A DNA stretch of 64,000 nucleotides from Apus apus (Eukaryota; Chordata; Aves; Apodiformes; Apodidae), in contig NC_067282.1 of NCBI RefSeq assembly GCF_020740795.1, positions 178,068,274-178,132,273 of the forward strand, in the 5' to 3' direction. Positions 1-12,400 of the stretch are shown here, in pieces (position 1 is the first letter of the stretch; the number at the start of each line of letters is the position of its first letter). The position numbers were made by a program, and so were the translations under genes. The notes under the pieces were generated by a model. The model had not been told where the DNA came from and did not search any database. It saw nothing but the letters and a program-made list of their open reading frames with translations.

Positions 1-3000
1 AAATTCTCATATTCCCAGACAGTGGATGCTCCAAAATATGTACAGTTTCTGTAAAACTAGCAAGGTTTAACTGTAGGATTAAGTACTCTTTTGAAGTGTT
101 AATTTGCATTCAATGAAAAACTGGGCAGTGTTGAGACTGACTGGTCTTGGGGGAAGCTACAGGATGTGTTGTCTCCTAAAGCTCATGAACATTTTAACAA
201 AATATTGTCCATAATGTGTTAACAAGCAGAAGTTATAGCGAAATAATTCCTCATTAACTCAGACTCAATGATAATTCAATTTAATAGAAGTACTTGAGTG
301 CTCTAATATATAGAGCTAGAAAATTGTTACGTACATTGATTCTTCCTTCACTAAGAAACGTATTTGCTTGTAGTATTAGTGAAGATGATGACAGGGTGTT
401 TTATTTCCATTATTTGGAGTTTTGTTTTTGAATACTGTTTGTTTGGCAAGTCATTAGTCATCCATCTTTCATACTCGAGAAAACAAAGGAAAAATCCTGT
501 AATCAGTATAAAATTTCTTCCAAGAATATGACCACAAATTAGGGGATGCTGCCGTGCCAACAAATAGATGCTGCAGTGCCAAGGCTGCAGAACAGGGAAG
601 CTGTCATGTGTATTTCAAGTGTCAAGCCAGTGCTTGATATTCTTTTTCACTATAGCTCAAAAAACTTGAACACTAGACACAGCTTTTAAACAACTCATAT
701 CCCAAAGAGCTGTAAATGCAGCAGTCTTTTGTGCAGAATTATAGAAATGCAGCTTGGTTCCCTAATATACCATGTCTGGGGGCTTGGTCATTTTAATAAC
801 TGGTTTTGGCATGTAATCAGTGTGAGCTTGGGGGAGGGTGTTCAGCTTTTCTGTTTTCTGGGCGGCATCTGTTATGCTATTAGTGCGGAGTGCCAGGTTT
901 GCTAGGTGTCTTTGTCTTCCAATCATTATTTCTCCCTTTTGTTCTCTATGTGTCTAAAAACCCCAGTCTTTAATTCTTTGTTTAGACTTCTTTATTTGCG
1001 TGTGTATTTTTGTTGCATTTATTTTTGTTTTAGGATCATTTCAAGTTCTTGTGCTAATCTCCTCATAATATTAACCAGCTGTATTAATGAGATAATAAAC
1101 CAGACTTGTTAGTAATGAATTGATTCATTCAACTACTGGATTTAATTAGAAAGATACTTAACATTCCAGCAGATGTTCTTATTTTGTTTCATTATCCTTG
1201 TGTTACCAACAGTATGCTTATAAATATATACTCTGCATGTCTATATTTATACAATACACTCTTCAACCCAAAGCCTTGCTGTGCCACAAACTACAAAAAA
1301 TTGCGTGAAACCTGTAAATATGTATCTTAAGCCAATTTTTATTAATTCCTCTTTCATAATTTCATTTATCAGACTACGTGCAGTCTTGAATTTTAAAAGT
1401 ATTTTTCATCTGATAATAAAATATTTAATCTTTGTCAAACTAGTTAGATTTCTTCTTCCCAGTTAAACAGTCTTGTCTTTGCACTTAGATTATTTTCTTT
1501 CCTTCTTGTCTTGTGACTCTCATTCCTTTTAATCTGGTGGCAGAGCTTCAAAAAGATGGATGCAAGGGCCTCTCTCCTCAGGATTCCCTGCAGGCTGATT
1601 CAGGGAGACCCTCACTCAGCTTACCTGCTGGAGGGGTTTGCTTCTCCCTGAACTCTGGTGCCTGAGTCACACCCACAGGTTGTACCCCAGGGCCAAACCA
1701 CGTGAGTTAGGAGCTGTACCCATGATGTTATTTCATTAATCTGAACCCCAGTACCTCCACTTTCCAGTTAGAGAGTATAGTTTATGCAGCAGCGTTCAGC
1801 TTGTCCCCAGGTCTAGTCAGAGCACGTAGTTCAAATATGCAACCAAGAAGAACTGAGCACAACAGCTCTTCCCGCGTTTAGTGTTACATGTGCCTACGCT
1901 GGCAACAGTGGGTATTGATAACTGAAGCCAGCCTATGTTTGATGTCCTTGTTAAGAAGCACAATGATAAAATCTTAGCTTTTTTTTTCCTTTGTGTGTAA
2001 TGCTTTTGAAGGAACCTTGCATGCTTCAGAAGGAATGCTTATGGTAAAATTACATGAAACAGCTGAGAGGAAAAGAGGAAGGTCCCATTTCATCTTGCTT
2101 CTTCTGGCTGTGCACTCTTTGGTTTGCTCTTGCTCTTGGTAGACTCTTCTTTGAGCATTTTCAACATTATTGAGCAAAGTAAGTGAGTAGTTCTGTCTGG
2201 TTAAAGAGCTGAATCAACTCATCAAAGGATTTGGCAAGCATAGAAGCCACCACAAGCAGAAGGGCAATAGTGGATAGTTGGGAATTGTGAGGTAAGGTGG
2301 AGAAAGACATGGTAACTAGACATCGCTTCTTGGTGGCAGCAAGCTACACTGGCTGAACTGTCTCTCAGAACTTTGCCTTTCACAATTTACCTTCAGATGC
2401 TGAAACTTTCCTTCCTTTTCTTTCTGTTACTCACATCTATTGTATTGGCCATTAAATTGCATGGTATATTACTTTGTGATAATTACATGTGTGATTTTGC
2501 AGGTAGAATACATTGCCTGCACTGCTATACTCTGCATAACTGTGTGGGTGTAACATTTGCTTAATGTGCAAGCTAACATTAGTTTTGCGTTGAGAACGAT
2601 TATATTTGAAACTAAAAATGTTCCAGTAAGGAAAATTAATCCCTTTTGAGCCTGTTGCTTCATTGGCTTTTAAGATTAGCTAGTTTATATTATAACAACA
2701 CTTAAAATAAAGGCACACAGTTTCTGTAACTAGCAGCCTTTTTTCATTTTCTTGTATTGCCATTGTAATGGTGTGTAGAGTTCTGGTACAGGGATCAGGA
2801 TTCTGTTACACCAAGTATCCTATGAGTGCTTATAAAAAAAAAATAGTTCTTATTTTAGTTTTGAAAGTCATTTGTGTAACCCAGACCTTTTTCTGTGCCA
2901 TCTCATTGTCATATGTCTTCAAAGTATTCTGTTTCCCCCTGAAGAATTTGGTATACTTCTTAGTCTTTGTTTTCAAAGAATATATTCCTGTAGTCTCTTC

Positions 3001-6000
3001 TACTAATCTACATTTTTCAGCTCTGAATTAGCTGTAAAAGACCACAATTTTATCTACCCTGTTAGAGGTTGAACAACATAGTGTCAATTGTCAATTTTGT
3101 GAATGAGACGGATTTTCTTGGTTCCTGAGCTCAGTGGGATTTCTGTGAAGCCTTTGGGATATCTGTTTGCATAACATTCATGCTGTTTTTCTGTTAGGCA
3201 GAGGAGGAAAACTCAGTGGTGACAGGATAATTTGGCAGAAACTTGATGGATGAGTTTTATAGGGCTCTGTTCTCATGGGGAGCTGGGTCCTGTGCTGTTC
3301 ACCACAGACAAAAAGAGGAAATGGGTTAGGTGATAAATTTTGCTCTTAATACACATTTCTTTTCCCAAGTAGTAAGCAGGAGGGCCAACTGAAGCATTGC
3401 AGAAGAATTTTGTGATAATTAAGTGAATTGGACAAAAAAAGTGCTGTTCAGTGTTAACAAATGCAGAGAAACACAAAGAATAGACCCACTGGCTTGTACA
3501 TTAACACCTGATTCGCAACTTCTCTGAGTGTTTGAAATCCCTTTAAATAATTCAGTGGCTAAATCAGTGACGCTAAAAGCAAGCAAAATACTAGGAATAA
3601 AAAAATCAATAGATAAGAGATTGAGGAAAAACTGTGATGATTTAGAAATCCATTTTTTTCCAAACTTGGGACATTTTCAAACCACCCTGTACTTCAGCAC
3701 ATGAAGAAGGCTAGAGTAGACCCAGCCAAGAGCTCAACAAGGGCAAACAAGGAATGAAGGACCTTTAGGAGAAAGTGAAATGTTGCTGCAGGGATGTTAA
3801 AGACCAACAATTTCAAACAGTGCTGAAACAAATCAATGGAAAAAAAAGAAAACCATAAAATGCTGTTAAACTGAGTGTACAGCGTATGACCAACTCTCCA
3901 TGCTCAGATTTCTGGAAGACTGTGCTGTTTGGGTGATTACCTGTTTTTATACACTTCCCTAAGTAATTGCTTCTTGCCACTGTCAGCCAGGGTAATTGCA
4001 CTAGATGGATGTTTAATCTGACCCTGACAAGTCACTCATGTGACATCAGATTTAAGGGAAAAGCTTGGTGCTTTTCCCTCAGTTTCAAATGCCTCTGCAT
4101 GTGGGAGTGTTAGTAGAGTCCAAGAACTCAATCTAAGTGTTTTTATTTTGCTGTTAGCTCTTAACTATGCTTTAGTTAACAGCTTTTCTTCAGTGCTTGT
4201 GGCTACTCTGCTCCAAATATATCATCAAAATTAGCTGCTTTTGAACATATTTCAAGAATATGCTTAGCTTTATTTGTACCATTTTGATGTTTGTGTTATG
4301 GGTTAGTCCATTAAGTGCTATGCTGAAGGCTGTGCATCTTTGTTCAGCTCTGTGCATTTATTCTCTTGTTCAGTGTTTTTTGCAGCAGATGAGTACATAG
4401 ATATTTTCATAGATTCTTTTTTCCCTCACCTCCTCCTTGAAGTGCCTTTGAAATAAATTGCGTAAGCTTCTGCAATTGTTTGGTTGAGTAGTGTATTTTT
4501 AAGTTTTTCTCTTTTAGTATTAGCTACTCTCTATGGGCAGCAAAAAAAAAAAAAAAAAATCAAAATCTTCACCCCAGTTTTTTCCTTTCTGCAACTCACT
4601 ACAGTTAAAGATTAACAGTTCTGTTTTTCCAAACCCAGACAATTGCTATTCTCAAGTACTCATTCTAAATAACTGTATCAGCTGCTTGTCTATGTTGCAT
4701 AGCCTATCTTCTGGAAGTTGGTTTGTTGAGGCAGAGAGGAACTTGGTTATTTTGACTTCTAAATGTTTAAACAAGTCATTGCTAGAAACCTAAACCAAAA
4801 ATGAACAAAAAGAAGCATAGCTGCTTACTGGGCACAGCTGAACTGGCTGACAGATTATCATCTTAGTTCTCTTGCCATCAGCAATTGCAAAGGAAATTAA
4901 GTTGCTGTACTTTTCCTAGTAAACATGTTTTAATGATTCTTTAGGCTACAAGCTTATACTGACTGTAAGGATGCACAAATCTAGAGTCTTGCAAGGAACA
5001 TCACTTCTTCCTGGGAGAGCTGACCCTTTCCTGAGAATTGCTCTGGCACTTTGTGTAGAAGCTGCTGTTCTTGATGTAGGAAAAAATAGAAAAACTTGTG
5101 CAATGCCAGTTTAATAAAGAAATGTTTGGGGAAAGGGAAAGGGTTGAAGTGCAGGTAAAATTATGAGAGGAAAAGTGTTAGATTATCAACAGAAATTATA
5201 ATGCTCCAGGTAATACCTTGCTCTCTACACTGCCCTATCTCCATGCTGCTTAGTTTTGGGATAAACTGAATTCAGTGTAACCTGACCATCAGTCTTCAGC
5301 CAAGTCTCTGCCTTTCCAATAAGTTTTATTTTTCAAATGTCAGAAGTGGAAGCCTCAACAGTTGTACAGGGCAGCTGTGTTGTTCCAGGAACAGCATGGA
5401 ACTGATGAAGCTGTACTTCCTATGGTTTGTACCCTTTCCCACCTGTGGCTCCCAATAGCTCTGTCCCCTGCGCACCCTCATAGGGCAGCCATTGACACAT
5501 GCTGTGCCTGCTTTGGAGCACTAGATGTCCACACTGGATGGCCAGCTGCTGCTGAACAGCATGTGTGGTGGGTGGTAGAGCCCTATTCCCCTCTCTGTGC
5601 CTCATCCTTTACCTCAAATTTATCACAGAACTTTTAGTAATTTCCCAGGTCCATCTCTGCAACTGCAACATCTGTACAGTTAGGAAGTATTTTAGTGGGC
5701 ATAAGCTTCCCTGTGGCAGTAATCCTTATCAAGGATAGTCTTCCTTTATCACAAAACAGTAAGTCAGATGCTAATGGGAAAAAAAGGCAAGACAAATACA
5801 TGCAGACCCTTCAGGAATCAATCACTAAGTACTAGAGGTATTGTGCAATAAATAAAAGTGTAATTAGGAGAAACTGATGTACAAAACAATTTGTGCTGTA
5901 CAGTCTGCTGCCTTCCTGATAGTCTGGGGATTGTGTGGAGAGTAGCTTGATTCATATTGAAAGGTAGACTTGATAATGAGAGGAAGAAAAGCAAGTATCT

Positions 6001-6300
6001 CATCATTAAGCTTCCTTGAGTAATAAGGAGAGCACTTAGGTCTGTTTGATTTGGTGTCAGCTGGGAGTTTCAGTTGGAGCGGATACTTGAGAACTGTCCT
6101 GTGCCAACCTCCCACTGTCCATCTTGGAAATAATGCAGTCCACTTGCTTCCAAGTACTTTGTTGCTGGAATGATCCATGCAACAAACTGAGACCCAACAA
6201 AACAGATTTTACATGTACTGCCTAAAAGTGCTCCAAGTGATGTAGATTTATTCATTTAGTAAAGATCAATTATTCATTAATAATTTTGTATTTATTTTAG
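1..6300 (+). other. 3' part of ZNF277 intron 1 (no gene seen)
   Basis: A+T-rich non-coding DNA that ends in a branch/pyrimidine region and the acceptor TTTATTTTAG at 6291-6300. The phase of the next exon (two bases completing a split codon) shows that an upstream coding exon exists, and mammalian ZNF277 has one short first exon of about 30 codons. I could not find that exon or a CpG-island promoter here, so it probably lies before the window. Two slightly more G+C-rich patches (about 1530-1700 and 5360-5630) contain open frames on both strands but nothing recognisable. An 18-base A run lies near 4542-4559. Confidence 0.7.
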
Positions 6301-6499
6301 ATACAGAGTGTATTTTGGAGCCTCTGTCTCTGCCGGAAAGTCCAGGTGGTGCTGCTGCTATAGAAAATTCTCCCTACGTGCCTTGTATTTTCTGCAAAGA
6401 ATGCTATCTTACAGCAGAACAAAGCCAGCTCCTGAAGCACATGATTATTGAACACAAGCTCGTCATAGCAGATATGAAACTGGTTGCAGATTTTAGAAG
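6301..6499 (+). CDS. ZNF277: ZNF277 exon 2 (first C2H2 finger)
   Basis: The exon starts after TTTATTTTAG and ends at AGAAG before GTAAGAG. The first two bases complete a codon from the missing exon 1. The reading then begins T-E-C-I-L-E-P-L-S-L-P-E-S-P-G-G, the conserved N-terminal block of ZNF277. The first zinc finger has Cys at codons 28 and 31 and His at 46 and 51 of this segment (C-x2-C-x14-H-x4-H), so the Cys-His gap is two longer than the classical 12. The exon ends with two bases (AG) of an Arg codon. Length 199 nt. Confidence 0.95.
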
Positions 6500-9400
6500 G
6501 TAAGAGTTGTATTGTTTAAAATGACTGTGTATCTGTGCAGATATTCTAGAAAGCATCAGAAAACTAGACATCATCTTTTTAAAATACTTTAAAATGCAGC
6601 CAGGTATTGTGGGAGGATTTTTATTACTTTTTTAATGAGCTCTTTGTTGCTGGGTTGTAAGGTTATTTTGCCATCCCACTCCCCAGCCATAAATATTACT
6701 CGTACCGGGAATCTTGAGATTATAATACACGGCAGTTCCTGTGTTAGACATTCTTTGACATATCCTAGGAACTTCCCAGGTCTTGTCGCTAATCAACAGG
6801 TTGCATACAAGCTAGAAAACTGTTTATTTCATAAAGCACAGTCTAGATGATCAGCTCTCCTAATTTTGGGTTTTATTTGTATAGGATGAGACAATATCTA
6901 CCACTGTACAGTGTTGTAAAGCTGTTTATTGTATGCAGAAGCTGCTTAGTACAGGATCTCACATACTGGACTGTAACTCATTTACCCTATTTTGAGGATG
7001 CCAGTATTTCCCCACAGAAATCACATTTAAACCTTAACTATAAAATACTGTGATCTTCATACAACTGTGTCTCCTTTTACAGCTGTGTCATTGATCATCT
7101 CAGCGGGGTCACATTTGGCTTTCTCCCTCGTAACTTCCTGCAGTTGCTGGCATGGCCCCAGCTGGCTTGCTACTTCAGAGACTAGGGTCCTGCTTGGCAT
7201 TTTGCTCTCATACACAGCAATGTATGGGCCAGGCAGTAGGCTAGACAATACCTGCCAGTTTGTAAATTGTTCCATTGCAGTGTTTAAATGTTATCTGGAT
7301 AATTTCTCAAGTAAAAGGAGTTTTCTGGTAGGTCTTCTGTCATTAGTTGCTCAGCCACAGCCAATAACTTGTGTCTATCAAGATTAAAAAAAAAAAAAAA
7401 AATAAGATGAAATTTAGGAAATGTAAGCTATATAAATCCTTACTCAGATGTGTGAGCTTAACATTGCTTAAAATTGAAAACTGATACTTGTTTTTGTTTG
7501 GTTTTATGTTGAAAGCAGGCAGAACAAGAATGCCATGTTCTTTGGAGATAATGCTAATTTCCTCAGATAGATAAAGGGATCAGAGCTGCTCAGTCATGGA
7601 CTGCCAGTTTAAGTGTCCTTGGGGGATTATTCTGCATTAATAGAAATGTATTTTTAAATCACCTTTAAAAAAATTGTCCATTTAAATTCTTTTTGCTGCT
7701 AATGCAATTGGAAGGTAGACAAATCTTACAGAAAGTGGCCCCAGGATGTGAAATGATAGAATTGTTACTCTGAAGTGTGCCTTCTCTTACTTACTGTGCA
7801 GAGTATCAGTAAAATAGTCTAATACTATGCACAAAAAAAAGAAGTGTAATCTGAGGTGTTAAACAGAAGTGTGGGGAAAAAAAGGGAAATAACTACGAAA
7901 ACACATAGTATTTTTTTTACAGTTATCAGTGAGTTACAGTCCGTCTTTGGAATACATTTCTTGACAGAACTACAAGATGTGGAGAATCCAGAGAAGAGCA
8001 ATGCTTTTTTTTTTTTTTTAACTTAGAAGAATAAAGAAAAGTTGGCATTAGGGCAAGGGGAAGAAATAAGGAGAATAAGCTTCCACTGCATGACTAGACA
8101 TGATCAGTCATGGACACTAATCACTCATTCTTTCTCCCTGAAAGTATGACAAGGCTTTGGCTTTATTTGATCATTGATTATTTGGGTTAAGTCTTATGAT
8201 AGTAAATCCTTTAACAGTAAGTTTCATGGTGCAGGCAGTTATGGTTAGGTGAGTTTGGCTGAATGGTTTTCATTTATTTCAGTGCAGGGGACAGACAAAA
8301 TGACATCCTGAAATCCCTTCATTTGCACATTTCTGTCCTAAAAGCTCAAGGATGACTTATTCTGGAAGACTTGATGTTCCATGTTGCAGCAAAACTGGTT
8401 CATCATGCATTATAAACAGTGGAGTAGGTGGGGGAGAACAACATGCTCACCTCTCACTTACTGACATCTCATGACACCCCTGGATGAGCTTCAGCCACGC
8501 ATGCTGATTTCACTGTGTTTAGCTGTCTGCTGTACTGGAGGTCAATCCTCCCCATGTCAAAATTAGCAGAAGCAAGTATGTGCTGATTCCTTGGCTGCTG
8601 CAGTTAAGGTTCTTGTATAGTAAGCTAGATGATAATTAGAGGTAAAATGAGCCACCATGGGATATGATAGCTGTGGCAAGTAAACTTTTGGATTGCACAA
8701 GTTTTAAGAGTTACAACTATTTAGAAATGTCCTCATAATAATGATATCTGCTTTTTTTATTACTCTTTTTTGAATTTGATGGCATCTAAATAGGAAGCTG
8801 TCGATGAATAGTTAGCCAGTATCTTAACAATGCTCACAATTTATATCACACATATACTTGTGACTAATTAGCATAAGGTTTGCTTCATTCTCTTCATCAT
8901 ATAATGGAAGGTGATAATTTCTTCTTGGTTAGACTGTAGCTTCTAGTTCAGAGGAAACCTAATCTCAGTTGGGGTCTGTTAGTGCTGTTATATTACAATA
9001 GTCCAATAAAGTTTCTAAACAGCTGTAGTTGATGGGTTAAATCTTCAAGATGCATTTCGGACTGTCCTTATTCTGTCTGCTATCCCACCCCTAAGTGTTT
9101 GGGGACTTCGGGTTTTTTGACTTTCTAGTTGTCTGCCAAGTTACAGCTTTTACTGTGACTCCACAGGAGACCTGCCCAAACCTCACTTTTGACAAGTTGA
9201 TGTGTTCACCGAGTTTCAGATTCCTCCCTGCATCTTCCAGAACACAGACCACAGTATTTTGGGAATTAGAGAGTACTCTGTAGTGTATCTTTTTAGTAAA
9301 GATGCATCTGATCGGCACTTCTGTCTGAAGATGTGAATAGGTCACTTTGTTTATGTGAAGAAGCTTAATGCAAATCTGTCTTACTGAGTTATTCACTTTG

Positions 9401-12400
9401 ACAGGAAGCTTAGACCTAGTTTTAATGAAGCTGAATGAATTTAATGAATTGGAAAACTAGATTAAAGGCAGAAAAAACAGAGATGGGAATTAAAAAAAAA
9501 AAATAACAAACACAAAATACTCTTGAAGAATTTAGAGGATGGAAAAAATGAAGGCTGATCAACTGCTTATTAAACTTTTTTGTTGTTTCCTTTTTCACTA
9601 ATCATCTCCCGCTTGTTTTTAAAGATACATCTTGTACTGGAAGAGGAGGTTTGCCGAGCAGCCCATCACAGACTTTTGTAGTGTGATAAGAACAAATACG
9701 GAAGCTCCATTAGGTAAGTATGCTGCTTGCTTACTCTCTGTTGGCTGCATCATGTGATAATTTCTGGCATATACTGCTGCCAAGTGTAAAGTAATCTGAC
9801 ACTAAGTCAGAACACCACAGAAGTAATGTTTAACTCTTAACCACATATATAAACTTATCTTTTCAAAGGATTGCAACATGTGCTTCAGCAATATCATCAA
9901 GGTATGGTTACAAAGACTGCCATTTTCTGGGATCCAACACAAAGCTGTGCTGTGTTGGCACAATGGGACTTTCCATCATAAGGACAGTGATGACTGCAAA
10001 GGAAGTGTTTTTCTCAGAAGTACCTGATGCAATCCTTTGGCTTCCCCTTTTCTAACAGAAAAATATAGTTTGCCTGGAAGCAGGTAGGAGAATGTTAGGT
10101 CTTTCTTGCATCCTTAATTCTCCATGGAGAGCTTAAAAAAGAGGAAGAAATGCCAGTGTCAGAGATAGCTAGAAGATGAAAACTGAGTACAAAATTTATC
10201 TAAACAAATTATTTTAATTATTCTAATTAATTTCAAGACAAATAATCCTAGAAAACACGCAAATTACTCCAAAGGCCATAATTGCAGTTCTTTTACATAT
10301 GTATGAGTTTGCTTCTGAAAATTTAACACCACTCAGTCTGAAAATTGCAAATCAAGCACCTGAATACCAGAGCTTACCAGAATTAAAAATCATCAATGGC
10401 CCTTCCAGAGGGCCATAGCTGATAACTATGTTTCTGATAGCTCAGAAATCAGAGGGTTTCTCTTCTTCACACAGGCTTCTGTGTGATAAGATGGGAATGG
10501 CAGAAATCCAGCAAGTTTAAAATTGTAAAAGTCTTAACAGTTCACCAACCTCATAACCCTTTGATTTTTATTTTCTTACATGTTGAGCAATTTTAAGGTA
10601 ATTCATTTAAGTAATATTTGTTTTATCATTAAATTTGATATGAACAGAAATATTTTTTACTGGTTAGTAAACATAAAACACATAAGTAGAAATATAAATA
10701 AGGCAAGTCTCATTGTTTCTATAGATGGAATGAGATCTTATGGTAAGGCTATACCAAATTATGATAACTACTGAAAACTGATGATTACTTAGGGAAAAAA
10801 CTAAAAATCAAACATGCAAGATAAAATGAACAATGATTTCATGCTTCTTTAATGCTGACTTTATACTGTGACCAATATGAATAATTAAAATAGTTTTGTG
10901 TCTCCAGAAGAATCATCTTAAAAAAGAGTAAAGCTGGTAGTGAGGCAAACCTGTACAAGACTTTTGCCTTTAGACTGCAATATAAATTATGTAAAGGTCT
11001 TATAAATTTGTATATACAAATACTTAAGCATGTTTAATTACATTATGATATTAAAATAACTGACTTTTATAAATTAAAAAACACATTCCCACATTCTTAG
11101 CACATTCCAAAGGTTTAGCAAATTATGTGCCGGAAATAATAAAAGCAGCTGCAAATTCCCATTTCCTTACCCACACTTCCTAATCTCTTAACAGAAGAAC
11201 AGGATAATTATTTTCTTCTGTGTGATGTTTTACCAGAAGACAGATTACTTAGAGAACAGCTTCAGCAAAAGAGACTGGTAAGCAATTACATTTGTTTCAC
11301 TGTTCACTGTTCAGGTGAACAGTTCCACGGTATGATAATGGAACTCAGGGAGCATTTTAAGTGAAGGCAGTTTTTGCTAGACTGCAAAATTCTTATAATT
11401 TTTTTTAAGCTCCTTTCCCTAGCTGCTGCAGAAAAATACACAAACTCCTTGTTTATAGATTTTTTTCCTTGGAATAAATTTACAGGTTGATTTTCAGTGT
11501 TCCATACAAGTGGAAAGTATGCCTAGAGAACTGAAAAAGGCTGAGTGTGCTGGGCATTTTTCTTCTTGCAAGAATCTCCAATGCATTGTCGCACTATCTT
11601 CTGTGTAATAATAATATATCTAGGGAAATTAGCAAAATAAAACTCAGTCTGCAATACTGTGAAAAGAGGTTATACTTATTTACAAAATCTTCAAGCAAGT
11701 TGTTTTTGTGCTTTCGCACTCTCTCACCCAGATTTCCTTAATTCATACTTGCATACTCAGAAACACTATGGTGTGTGAATGGAGTAAGTCTGGCTACTGT
11801 TATTTCTGTGAGATGGAAAGGACAAGAAATGCCAGCTGCTGAGTCCTCATGAACCCCTCTGGTTCTTCTTGCTTTGTGAAAGCAACCTGGTGCTTTGGAC
11901 AAACTTCTCATATCTTTTCAGAGTTACCAGTTCTGAATGGATGGTCCCTCACATTAAGCTCTTGCTGACTTCATCTTCTATGAGATTTGGTCCATGTTGC
12001 TGGCCACTGGGTGGGGTTTTTTTGTTCTGCTTTGTTTTCTTGTTTGAAATATACATCTTGAGTCTTTTTGCTGTTGGGCTAATTCAGAAATTAATGTTAT
12101 GGAACATGTAGCAACCTTGTTGTCAATTTCCTCATGTTAGGAGGCAGGGTCTTCTGCTAACAAGTCATCTGTACTGTGAGCTGTTTGTGAGTGCAGGGCT
12201 TTTGGTCATGACATAAATATGCCCCTTAGCTTACTGGTGGCAGCTATGCCCTGGGAATTGTCAATATTGGCCTTTTAATCCTTTGTTATGATGTTTCTTC
12301 TTATATTTCTATTACAAGTCTGTACATGCAGCATGCAGTTAAAGACACCTTAAATCATAAGCATTCAGAATTAAGGAGATGCATACAAAGAACAAATTCT

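Noticed and set aside
1974..2177. Small minus-strand frame (67 codons) and similar ones in intron 1
   Set aside because: Random-length frames in A+T-rich DNA with no similarity to known proteins and no splice sites giving a plausible exon 1 of ZNF277.
11306..11323. Palindromic ACTGTTCA-GG-TGAACAGT just after the exon 4 donor
   Set aside because: It resembles a steroid-receptor-type or hairpin motif, but an 8-bp arm is expected by chance and a GGTGAA is part of ordinary sequence. No further support.
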